From: Candidatus Acidiferrales bacterium
GTDB lineage: Bacteria > Acidobacteriota > Terriglobia > Acidiferrales > UBA7541
Reading direction: 5' to 3'
Assembly: GCA_030037525.1 (NCBI GenBank)
Contig: JASHRC010000175.1
Location: 1 to 51,765 of the forward strand
DNA length: 51,765 bases
The notes below the pieces were generated by a model. The model was not told where the DNA came from and made no database searches. It saw only the letters and a program-made list of their open reading frames with translations. This document shows positions 7,782 through 15,036 of this stretch, piece after piece; the first letter of the stretch is position 1, and each line of letters opens with the position of its first letter. The position numbers were made by a program, and so were the translations under genes.

Positions 7782-7797
7782 AGACACTGTCTATTAT
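7777..7797 (+). promoter_or_regulatory. Operator 1 (palindrome over -10 box and start)
   Basis: Perfect palindrome ATAGACA-c-TGTCTAT at 7780-7794 within a 21-base site. A second site at 8386-8406 shares 18 of 21 bases. Its place on the -10 box and transcription start suggests repression, probably by the MerR-like product itself. Confidence 0.6.
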
Positions 7798-8368
7798 GAA
7801 TTCCTGTGCCTCTCGCGAGTGGACGCTCACCGAGGCGGCGCGGTTGTTGGGAGAACCTCAGCACCGGCTGATCTACCTGTGCGAAAAAGGGGTGGTGCAG
7901 CCCGACCTCGAGGACGCCAAAGGCCGCGGAAGTAGCCGTCGCTTTTCTGCGCACAACTTACTGGAATTCGCCATCGCCCTCCGCCTGCGGGTGCTGGAGA
8001 TCCCGACCCCTTCCATTGGCGCGATCACCTACACTCTCCGCGCCTTCGCACACAAAGTTCAGCAGCGAATCCCCGACTTTTGCCTGCCCTATAGTCTTCG
8101 TGGGGCCGGAGCTCCGGATTTGCGCGTCATCATCAAAGATGGACGTCTCTACATGACGCTAGGGACGGGCGCGAAAACAGCCAAAGTGTATGGAGGAATC
8201 GACCTCCGGAGACTGGGTCGGAAGAAGAAGTCGGCCAGGAACCTACAACGGGCACTGGTTCTTCGTACGTCTGGACCGGGAACGAACGGTGACCTCGGGG
8301 AGAATCCTGGAGCGCGTGTGGAGCTCAGTGTTACGAGGATCGCTCAGGAGTTACGGCTGGAGATCTGA
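7796..8368 (+). CDS. MerR-like HTH regulator of the element
   Basis: A 190-residue protein. The N-terminal 70 residues have a MerR-type winged helix: WTLTEAARLLGEPQHRLIYL as the helix-turn-helix and a wing (KGRGSSRRFSAHNLLEFAIA) with the conserved RRF/Y. The rest is not a known effector domain and ends in a basic segment (RRLGRKKKSARNLQRAL). It should be a cytoplasmic DNA-binding protein. Two copies of one palindromic operator lie at its own promoter and just before the small-gene/recombinase unit, so I infer that it represses itself and the recombinase. No Shine-Dalgarno is seen; with the predicted start site the transcript is close to leaderless. Confidence 0.75.
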   Translation: MNSCASREWTLTEAARLLGEPQHRLIYLCEKGVVQPDLEDAKGRGSSRRFSAHNLLEFAIALRLRVLEIPTPSIGAITYTLRAFAHKVQQRIPDFCLPYSLRGAGAPDLRVIIKDGRLYMTLGTGAKTAKVYGGIDLRRLGRKKKSARNLQRALVLRTSGPGTNGDLGENPGARVELSVTRIAQELRLEI

Positions 8369-8384
8369 TTTTTTTTATGCGTTT

Positions 8385-8407
8385 GATGATAGACAGTGAC
8401 TATCATC
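8385..8407 (+). promoter_or_regulatory. Operator 2 before the small gene and recombinase
   Basis: Arms GATGATAG (8385-8392) and CTATCATC (8400-8407) form a perfect 8-bp inverted repeat. The site aligns with operator 1 over 21 bases with 3 differences. A GATGAT -10-like element overlaps it as in operator 1, but no good -35 box is visible 17 bases upstream. Confidence 0.6.
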
Positions 8408-8421
8408 GGAGGGCTAGCTGC

Positions 8422-8613
8422 ATGGCCGTCGCAAAAGCCCGCGTGGCATCGGAGCGGTGGGAGCCCCAGCCACCCTCTGCTAGAGACCCTGCCGCCGATG
8501 CGGCCTGGACGGCCCTTCTCGACCATTTGGCTGAGGAACTGGCGCGCGAATATGTGTGCCTGATGGAGAAGGCGGCCCGCGAGGAATCCATCGATGGGGA
8601 TGCTTCTCGATAG
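8422..8613 (+). CDS. Small acidic protein preceding the recombinase
   Basis: A 63-residue protein. I choose the ATG at 8422 (GGAGGG 8 bases upstream); the in-frame ATG at 8377 would put the operator inside the gene. The core is one acidic amphipathic helix (AAWTALLDHLAEELAREYVC). No known domain is recognised. The stop TAG overlaps the TAGGAGG binding site of the recombinase, so the two are translated as a pair. Its size, position between regulator and integrase and coupling make a recombination directionality or accessory factor possible, but this is inference only. Confidence 0.65.
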   Translation: MAVAKARVASERWEPQPPSARDPAADAAWTALLDHLAEELAREYVCLMEKAAREESIDGDASR

Positions 8614-8622
8614 GAGGTAGGC

Positions 8623-10287
8623 ATGCTTGCGGCGATTTATGCACGCTACAGTTCGGAGAACCAGCGCCCGGAAAGCATCGAAGACCAGGTGGCGGCGTGT
8701 CGTCGCCTCGCTGGCCAGCGTGGATTCACAGTTGTTGAGGATCACGTCTACTCCGACCAAGCTCAATCAGGAGCTCGCAAGGATCGTCAGGGATTGGCTG
8801 CGCTGCTCAGTTCGGCGCAAGGCGGGCAGTTCCAGGTGGTTCTCGTCGACGATCTGTCCCGTCTGGCTCGAGACAACTATCTCATGCTTTCAGTTTTGGC
8901 TGAGCTGCACTTTGCTGGTGTGCGTGTGGTATCGGTCGCCGATGGACTTGATAGCCATGACGAGGAAGCGACGCTGGGGATCCAGATCCGTGGCATCTTC
9001 AACGAGCTGCAACTCCGGGATCTCAGGAACAAGACGTTGCGAGGGCAAATCGGCCAGAAGCAGCGCGGCTTCTCGGTCGGCGAGCATACCTACGGCTATC
9101 GATCCGCCGCTGTGGGTGCCACGCGCTTGGACAAAAAGGGCCGGCCGCGGCCGGAAGGCTACAAAATGGAAATTGATCCTCGAGAAGCAGCCATCGTGCT
9201 ACGCATCTTTCGTGCCTATACAGATGGGCTATCCGTTCTCCGAATCGTTCGATTCCTGAACGCAGAAAGCGTGCCCGGGAGGTTCCGGTCGCGCAAGGGT
9301 TGGTCACCAGCCACCGTGGGCCGCGTGCTCGACAACGAGAAATACATCGGCCGCTGGGTATGGAACAAGACGGAGAGGCGCCGTGATCCGCGGACCGGTC
9401 AACGGAGATGCTTTCCTAAGCCTGCATCCGAGTGGGTCATGCAGGAGGATGAGTCGCTGCGCATCGTGCCACAGGAGTTGTGGGAGCAAGTCCGCACTCG
9501 CCGCAAAGAAGTGCGCCGGAGCTGGCCTGGCGGAAGCGGACAACGCGGATTCTCCGCTCAGCAAGGAGGTCGCGAGAAATACTTCCCCACGCACTTGCTC
9601 TCCGGAGCGATGGTCTGCGGCCAGTGCGGTGCCACGATCGCGCAGGTGAGCGGTAAAGGCGGGGGTTACTATGGATGCCTGGGCGCCGTCAAGGGAGCGT
9701 GCGATAACAAGTTGCTCGTTCGACGCCGCCTGGTTGAGGAGATCATTCTCGATGCGGTCCGGGAGCGGCTCTCTGATCCTCGGCACATCGAGTACGTCCT
9801 CAAGCGCGTCGAGACGGAGGTCGGAAGGCTCTACACACACGTCCCGGAATCGATCCGCCTCAAGGAGACCGAACTCACAGCAGAGGAACGACGGCTTGCA
9901 AACTTCGTCGATTTCATCGGCGAGGGTCGCGGCAGCCGCACGCTTGCCCAGGCGCTCTTAGAATCAGAGCGGAAGGTGGAGGCGCTAAAGGAAGAACTGG
10001 AAAGCCTGCGCCGTTGCCGCGGCAAAGTGTTTCAGGTTCCACCCATCGAGTGGATCCAGGAACGGTTAAGCAAGCTGAAGGAGATCCTGGAGCGCAACTC
10101 AAACCGTTCCGGGCTGCTCCTTCGGAAACTCCTCGGTCCGCTCCGTCTTGAGCCCACGCGCCCTGGTGACAATGATCGACCCTTTTACAGAGCCACGACT
10201 TCGCTCAACACCTTGGCGGTGGTGGATCCCCTGATTGAAGGCGAGGGAGGGAAAAGTGGTTCGAATTCTTTGCAATGGTGGACGTGA
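8623..10287 (+). CDS. Large serine recombinase (integrase), truncated by integration
   Basis: At 554 residues it has the full large-serine-recombinase layout. The resolvase domain (about 1-150) has YARYSSENQ with catalytic Ser10, DDLSRLARD near 76-84 and a long helix. The recombinase domain follows ([20 protein letters not shown]), then a zinc ribbon at about 330-362 (CGQC..C..C) and a coiled coil. A strong AGGAGGT precedes the ATG. The last codons (LQWWT, stop) lie inside the tRNA-Ala gene, so the 3' end is set by the host sequence. Reading in phase across the repeat core leads to a further 70-residue HTH tail now at 7521-7734. It should catalyse integration and excision of this element. Confidence 0.95.
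   Translation: MLAAIYARYSSENQRPESIEDQVAACRRLAGQRGFTVVEDHVYSDQAQSGARKDRQGLAALLSSAQGGQFQVVLVDDLSRLARDNYLMLSVLAELHFAGVRVVSVADGLDSHDEEATLGIQIRGIFNELQLRDLRNKTLRGQIGQKQRGFSVGEHTYGYRSAAVGATRLDKKGRPRPEGYKMEIDPREAAIVLRIFRAYTDGLSVLRIVRFLNAESVPGRFRSRKGWSPATVGRVLDNEKYIGRWVWNKTERRRDPRTGQRRCFPKPASEWVMQEDESLRIVPQELWEQVRTRRKEVRRSWPGGSGQRGFSAQQGGREKYFPTHLLSGAMVCGQCGATIAQVSGKGGGYYGCLGAVKGACDNKLLVRRRLVEEIILDAVRERLSDPRHIEYVLKRVETEVGRLYTHVPESIRLKETELTAEERRLANFVDFIGEGRGSRTLAQALLESERKVEALKEELESLRRCRGKVFQVPPIEWIQERLSKLKEILERNSNRSGLLLRKLLGPLRLEPTRPGDNDRPFYRATTSLNTLAVVDPLIEGEGGKSGSNSLQWWT
10259..10283 (+). repeat. Right attachment site: inverted arm plus core
   Basis: Arm GTTCGAATTCTTTGC (10259-10273), one base, then the core ATGGTGGAC (10275-10283), whose last 8 bases are tRNA-Ala 3' end. 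Joined to the left site through the core it gives a symmetric site of 46 bases with 15-bp arms, the size and form of a serine-integrase attP. Confidence 0.65.
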
Positions 10288-10351
10288 GGGGGCTCGAACC
10301 CCTGACCTCCTCGTTGCGAACGAGGCGCTCTCCCAGCTGAGCTACACGCCC
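10276..10351 (-). tRNA. tRNA-Ala (anticodon CGC)
   Basis: A 76-base cloverleaf including an encoded CCA. Acceptor GGGCGTG pairs with CACGTCC (one G-T), the D-arm is GCTC/GAGC, and the anticodon stem CCTCG/CGAGG encloses the loop TTCGCAA with anticodon CGC, which reads GCG. The T-arm is AGGGG-TTCGAGC-CCCCT. The recombinase gene runs 12 bases into its 3' end from the opposite strand. The tRNA remains intact after integration because the repeat core restores the CCA end. Confidence 0.95.
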
Positions 10352-10928
10352 ACAGTGCGGTAAGTTACGACCAACGAGGCGCTTTCATTATCTCCCGACT
10401 CCCGGCCGAAACTCAACAACGGCCGCTCCGTCAGTTTTTGTGGTCAGTTCGGGACCCGGGTTTGCGGTCGAGTTTTGCGACTACGGTGTAAAGCAAGTCC
10501 ATAGGCGAATGGGCATCGCGATCGTTGATTGACTTTGTGCCATGGCCGAGCAGATGTTCGCCTTGTTCTCGCGATATGGCCTGCCCACAGCAAACTTCAA
10601 CCAGTTCGGGGTAAGGGCATGAAGTGTATTCAGGTAAAACGGCTGCCCGGCTGCACTCCCGTGAGAAGGACATGAGGCAAATCGAGCCAGCGGTGGGCGG
10701 CCGATGCAGCGACCATCGTTGAGAGAGAGTTGGCTTGCGTGACGATTTAGCCGCCGGAGCAAGGTTGTACCAACCTGGGATGAGCGCGAACGTGTGATGG
10801 CAGCCGTCAAAACTTCCAGTGACAATAATCACTGACGGAGTGACTCGAAGGTTGATTTCATCTCGACGAAAAAGAGGATTCTGTCCGGTGACAATACCTC
10901 GAAAAACAGATCGAACGGGGAAAACACG
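10352..10928. other. Region upstream of tRNA-Ala, no gene seen
   Basis: This holds the tRNA promoter and the upstream region of the secreted protein at 10929. Frames on the minus strand run through into 10929-11258 but are shadows. An 11-base copy of the tRNA anticodon arm (AACGAGGCGCT) recurs at 10373-10383. Confidence 0.4.
10387..10416 (-). promoter_or_regulatory. Possible promoter of tRNA-Ala
   Basis: On the minus strand, TTGAGT (10416-10411), an 18-base spacer and GATAAT (10392-10387) resemble a sigma-70 promoter about 36 bases before the first tRNA base. Confidence 0.35.
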
Positions 10929-11351
10929 ATGAAAACGGCGAAGCTCCTGGTAGTGGCTTTCATTTCGTGTAGCGCTGCACTGCCGGCATTTGGCATGACA
11001 TACAAGGATACTTATCCCATCCCTTGCAGCGATGTCTGGAGCGCAGTCAAAGACACCCTCTCCAATCAGGACAATTACGAGGTTCGGCAGAGCGACGACG
11101 CGAAAATGCATGCTGAGTACAAAGTCAAGCATGCGGTTCATGTCAACATCAGCGGAGCGATTCTTCAGAGGACAAACAAGGTCACTCTGGTACCGAAGGG
11201 GACGGGCTGCGAGATGCAGGTCGTTTCGAACTATAGCGGGTGGGAGCACAACGACCAAGACGATTTCAAGAAGCGCGTGGATGACTCTCTAGTGAAACTG
11301 AAGGCCGCAAGACCTTCCGAGCCGGAGCAGCCGGGGCCTCCACAGAAGTGA
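10929..11351 (+). CDS. Secreted protein of unknown function
   Basis: A 140-residue protein with a signal peptide (MKTAKLLVVAFISCSAALPA, cleavage probably after FG or GM). The mature part begins with YKDTYPIPCSDVWSAVKDTL, includes a second cysteine (GTGCEMQV) that could pair with the first, and ends in a Pro/Glu-rich tail. The alternating strand/helix pattern with SDVWSAVKD is reminiscent of small START-like or DUF-type periplasmic domains, but I cannot assign a family. It stands alone to the right of the tRNA. Confidence 0.7.
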   Translation: MKTAKLLVVAFISCSAALPAFGMTYKDTYPIPCSDVWSAVKDTLSNQDNYEVRQSDDAKMHAEYKVKHAVHVNISGAILQRTNKVTLVPKGTGCEMQVVSNYSGWEHNDQDDFKKRVDDSLVKLKAARPSEPEQPGPPQK

Positions 11352-11811
11352 GCTCATCGTGGGTGAGGGCAGGTAACGCTATCTACATTCACACGAATAT
11401 TCTTCCCCAAAACCAAACGCGAAGGAGAGCTCCAGGCGACGTTCGTGAAGATGATCGCCGCAGGAGCGATGTGGGAATCTCGGAAGAGCACTCTAAATAC
11501 TCCTGCTGCTTCGCTGGGTCAACTAGGATACACAGAGTCATTTCAACTTCCCTCGCTTTGATTTCGGCGTAACCAAGCCTGCTGAGGTATGATCGGTTAG
11601 CTGCCCCCTCCACGTGGAACGATGCTTGGTATTTCGCATACTCCTTGCCGTCTGGCCTGTCCAAACTGGCAGCGAGTGCCGTCCATGATGTGTTCTTCCC
11701 CAGGGCACCGCTTGCCCCGCAGCCGGCCCTAGGCGGTGCCAAGTAAGACCGTCGGGTGGGAAATCTCTCCCCAACCAGAGAGAAACTCCGTCGGCGCGGT
11801 AGAATGGAGCG
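11352..11811. other. Intergenic, no recognised gene
   Basis: Frames of up to 144 codons on the minus strand lack domains and run into the next gene. The region should contain the promoter of the HAD phosphatase. No terminator hairpin with T-run was found. Confidence 0.35.
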
Positions 11812-12654
11812 ATGCCTATCCAACTCATTGCCATCGATATCGACGGAACGCTGCTCGATAGCCGCTCACAATTGCCTCCGCAAAACGCTCAAGCGATTTC
11901 CGATGCCGCGTCGCGCGGCATTGAAATGGTCATCATCACCGGACGCCGTTTTCATTCGGCAAGGCTGATCGCGGAACAGCTTCCCTGCGAGATGAAGTTG
12001 ATCGTAAGCAATGGGGCGCTCGTGAAATCGCTAGACGGCGAGACCCATTTGCGAACCCTCCTTCCGGCGGAGACTGCGCGCCGTGTGCTGGATGCCACCC
12101 AAAAGTTTCGGCCAATGTCGGCCGTCATCTTCGACCGTTCTGCGAAAGGCCAAATCGTTTTAGAGCGCATCGATTGGGATGAACCGGTCCTTGGGTCCTA
12201 TCTGAACCGCCATCGCCATCAGGTGGCGGAGGTCGCCCCTCTGCCGAGCTGCCTTGATGGAGAGGACCCGGTCGAAGTGATGTTCATCGGCAAGTGCGAG
12301 GAGATTCGTACTGCGATGAATGAGCTCGAAAACCTCGAATTTCGCACCGACTACGCCTTCGCGTTGACCGAGTATGCCAAAAGCGGGTTTTCCATGCTGG
12401 ACGTGCTTGCGCCAGGCGTGACGAAAGGCTCGACCTTGGCCGCCTGGGCCGCTCGGCAAGGGATACCGCGGGAGAACGTCATGGCCATCGGCGACAATTG
12501 GAACGACCGCGAAATGCTAGAATATGCGGGCTTGCCGGTGGTGATGGGTAATGGTGTTCGGGAACTAAAGTCGCTCGGCTGGGCAACCACGCTCTCCAAC
12601 GACGAATGCGGAGTCGCCGAAGCCATCCGCCGGCATGTGCTCGGTAATGACTAG
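11812..12654 (+). CDS. Cof-type HAD-IIB phosphatase
   Basis: A 280-residue HAD-superfamily hydrolase of the Cof subclass. Motif I is DIDGTLLDSR (nucleophile Asp9, acid/base Asp11), motif II IITGRR near residue 43-48, motif III Lys in TKGSTLAAW, and motif IV GDNWNDREML. The cap inserted between motifs II and III is the IIB alpha/beta type. Such enzymes dephosphorylate sugar phosphates, pyridoxal phosphate or related metabolites in the cytoplasm; the substrate cannot be predicted. The gene precedes the DinB gene by 41 bases and may be co-transcribed with it. Confidence 0.93.
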   Translation: MPIQLIAIDIDGTLLDSRSQLPPQNAQAISDAASRGIEMVIITGRRFHSARLIAEQLPCEMKLIVSNGALVKSLDGETHLRTLLPAETARRVLDATQKFRPMSAVIFDRSAKGQIVLERIDWDEPVLGSYLNRHRHQVAEVAPLPSCLDGEDPVEVMFIGKCEEIRTAMNELENLEFRTDYAFALTEYAKSGFSMLDVLAPGVTKGSTLAAWAARQGIPRENVMAIGDNWNDREMLEYAGLPVVMGNGVRELKSLGWATTLSNDECGVAEAIRRHVLGND

Positions 12655-12695
12655 CCGGGCAGGTGTGCGACGCAAGAGTTCCCTGGAGGGGAGTT

Positions 12696-13352
12696 ATGAA
12701 AATTCTTGCAGGGTTAGGAACGGCTCTGTTTGCCTGCTGTCTGGCCGCAACCGCCGTTGGAGCGCAGCAAGGCCCTCCGCAAGGTGGCCGACCCATGAGT
12801 GGCCCGCCCATGGTTTCTCAGGGGCCGCCAAGCATCACGTCGACTTTGGATTTCCAACTTTCGATTGAGGAGCGTGAAGTCGTTGGCTTAGCCGACGCCA
12901 TGCCTGAGGACAAGTACTCCTTTGCGCCCACGAATGGGGAATTTAAGGGTGTGCGCACCTTCGCACAGCAGGCCAAGCACATCGCCACGGTCAATAACCG
13001 GTTCTTTGGAGCCATCTTGGGACAGCCGGTGGCGGCGCCGGCCTCCGAGTTCGAAGCGGAGAACGGCCCCGATTCGATTCAAACAAAAGCGCAAGTCCTC
13101 CAGTATCTCCGAGACTCTTTCGCGCTCGGGCACAAGGCCATCGCGACAATCAATGCGGATAACGCTTTCACTCCCATGAAGGATCCGGCAGCGCCGTTTC
13201 TGCGGACTCCGGCGGCAACGGTGATCTTCGATTGCGCACACACGATGGATCACTACGGCCAGATGGTCGAGTATCTGAGAGACAATGGAATCGTGCCACC
13301 CGCAAGCCGCCAGCGCCGGCCTGCGAATCCGCCAACGGAGTCGATGAAATAA
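12696..13352 (+). CDS. Secreted DinB-family protein
   Basis: A 218-residue product. The ATG at 12696 follows GGAGGGGAG and gives a signal peptide (MKILAGLGTALFACCLAATA); an upstream ATG at 12663 has no comparable site. After a Gln/Pro/Gly-rich linker comes a DinB four-helix domain: the FAQQAKHIATVNNRFF helix carries the first histidine and the C-terminal DCAHTMDHYGQMVEYLRDNG helix carries two more, forming the usual three-His metal site. Exported DinB proteins are common in Acidobacteriota; the reaction is unknown, possibly a thiol transfer as in related bacillithiol transferases. Confidence 0.88.
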   Translation: MKILAGLGTALFACCLAATAVGAQQGPPQGGRPMSGPPMVSQGPPSITSTLDFQLSIEEREVVGLADAMPEDKYSFAPTNGEFKGVRTFAQQAKHIATVNNRFFGAILGQPVAAPASEFEAENGPDSIQTKAQVLQYLRDSFALGHKAIATINADNAFTPMKDPAAPFLRTPAATVIFDCAHTMDHYGQMVEYLRDNGIVPPASRQRRPANPPTESMK

Positions 13353-13378
13353 TCGCTGCCGGCTAGCCCGAACCGAGA

Positions 13379-14020
13379 ATGAAGCCCCGGTCCAGTCTCG
13401 CCTTCGCACTGCTCGTGGTCCCAGCGCTTCTATGGGTTGCCCCTTCGGCGCACGCAGATTATGCGGTGCTGCGCTCAGGGGCACGCCTTCACGTTACTGG
13501 GTATGAAGTAAAGGGTGATCGCGTGCTGCTTCGCGTTCGGGGCGGCTCGGTCGAAATCCCGGCCACCGAACTGATCGATGTCGAGCCTGAGGACACCTTC
13601 CCTCTCCCTCCGCCGCCCAATGTTGATTTTGGAGCCCGCTACGCAACTCTCATTCATGCTGCCGCGCTGAAGCATGGCGTTGACGAAAAACTCATCGCCG
13701 GCGTAATCGCCGCGGAATCGAATTTCGATCCGCAGGCCGTCTCGCCCAAGCGCGCGCTCGGGCTGATGCAGCTATTGCCTACCACCGCCGCCCGTTACTC
13801 AGTGGGGAACGTATTTGATCCCGCGCAAAACATCGACGGAGGAACCCACTACCTCAAGGACCTTCTCATCAAATATCGCGGCAACGTCGTGTTGGCGCTC
13901 GCCGCATACAATGCCGGCCCGGACGTAGTTGACCGCTACGGAGGTGTACCGCCCTTGGCCGAAACAGAGAGCTACGTCCACCGGATCACCTCCAAACTAG
14001 CAAGCGACGCAAGCCACTGA
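13379..14020 (+). CDS. Lytic transglycosylase (SLT domain)
   Basis: A 213-residue exported enzyme. The signal peptide (SLAFALLVVPALLWVAPSAHA) is followed by a short beta domain (DYAVLRSGARLHVTGYEVKG) resembling the SH3-like segment seen before SLT domains in this phylum. The C-terminal SLT domain has the catalytic glutamate in IAAESNFDPQAVSP, the GLMQLLPTTAARY block and AAYNAGPDVVDRYGG. It cleaves the MurNAc-GlcNAc bond of peptidoglycan in the periplasm to give 1,6-anhydro ends. It starts 26 bases after the DinB gene and is likely in the same transcript. Confidence 0.93.
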   Translation: MKPRSSLAFALLVVPALLWVAPSAHADYAVLRSGARLHVTGYEVKGDRVLLRVRGGSVEIPATELIDVEPEDTFPLPPPPNVDFGARYATLIHAAALKHGVDEKLIAGVIAAESNFDPQAVSPKRALGLMQLLPTTAARYSVGNVFDPAQNIDGGTHYLKDLLIKYRGNVVLALAAYNAGPDVVDRYGGVPPLAETESYVHRITSKLASDASH

Positions 14021-14029
14021 CCAAACGAA

Positions 14030-14920
14030 CGTTCAGGTTCCCACCGGTGAAGCCGATTTCTCCGGTCCGTGGATCGGCGGGAACACATTCCCGACAGACC
14101 CCATCGGACTTCCGGCTTCAAAACGGACCAGGGCATTTCGTCGATCAGCTGATCCTCGAGACGCGTCTTTGGGCTTAGGTTCTTCCAAACCGCATCGGTA
14201 GCGCGTGGCGCTGCTGGGTGCAGGATCAACGTGATGATGGCAAGCGCCTGACACGCATCGTGAATCAACGGCGGGAATCGGCCTTTCTTGTCGAGTGCGC
14301 GCGGCGTGCGAGTCGGATCACCATCGGCCAGAGCACGCGCCACCAGCGCGATCAAACGCTGGATGATCTTCAGACCTTCGCAGAAATCATTGTGATCGAA
14401 CCGCTCGACTTCCTGCCTGCGAGCACCGGGTTGCAGCAGCTGCGGACGATACCTATAGAGCGCCTGAAGCCTTCCCTGGAATGCGGAAAGCCAGAAGAAA
14501 TAGCGTTCCTCGGAGAGGAGCTGCCGGCGCGCCCGCAAACTTGGCAATCGGCTGCCTTTGACCCTTCGCTGATGTCGACCTGGTCGGCCGCACAGTAGCG
14601 GCCTTCATACTTAGACTTGTAAATCGCCGACCAGGAATGCCGCAGGATGCCACGCAGGATCCTCTCGACCGCGCGGAGCGGCCCACTTGAGCGCAAGCCG
14701 CCCCAGTGCGTGGGATGAAGATCGGCCAACCGAGCAAGTCTTTGCGACATGCTCTCATCTTCTGGCCCACCGCCTCTCGCTTCGCAAGCGATAAAAATGC
14801 GCGACGTCGGAGCCGGTCATGCGCCGGTGCCGCGCCATCGCATCGGAAAAAAACTGCCGCGTAGAAAGAGCCGGCAGCCGAGCTCGAAGATGAGGTTATG
14901 TAGTATTTGCGCTTCCCCAT
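14030..14920 (-). pseudogene. metG: Methionyl-tRNA synthetase pseudogene
   Basis: Remains of MetRS lie in order on the minus strand but in different frames. The N-terminus is KRKYYITS (ATG at 14920), followed by DAMARHRRMTGSDV (about 14845-14800), YKSKYEGRYCAADQVDISEG with a CQVCGR zinc segment (14620-14540), LLSEERYFFWLSAFQGRLQA and QPGARRQEVERF (14520-14390), and a C-terminal ALAIITLILHP..LEDQLIDEMPWSVLKP (14270-14110), then SPMGSVGNVFPPIHGPE in a shifted frame. At least three frameshifts are needed, and the KMSKS half of the catalytic domain is missing; the whole is about 0.9 kb against 1.5-2 kb for a functional gene. It cannot make active enzyme, so a working copy must exist elsewhere. 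Confidence 0.85.
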
Positions 14921-15036
14921 TTTTCTAGTTCTAGCGACATCGATTGCGTCTGGATCGGTGATCCGCATCACGGGATCCCTTGGGCTAGGCGGGAAGAATG
15001 TAAAAAGGTTTCGAAGAAGTGTAGGTCGTCGGTGCC

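Larger units (their letters stand above)
7512..10283. mobile_element. Compact serine-integrase element integrated in tRNA-Ala
   Basis: Both ends carry ATGGTGGAC (7512-7520 and 10275-10283), which is the 3' end of the tRNA-Ala on the minus strand plus one base. Inside each copy lies one arm of a perfect 15-bp inverted repeat (7527-7541 and 10259-10273). Content: the detached recombinase tail, a consensus promoter, a MerR-like regulator, two copies of one operator, a small acidic protein and the main recombinase gene. No cargo gene is seen. The tRNA itself remains complete. Confidence 0.7.

Noticed and set aside
10431-11258. 275-codon minus-strand frame
   Set aside because: Antisense to the signal-peptide gene at 10929-11351; no start site or domain.
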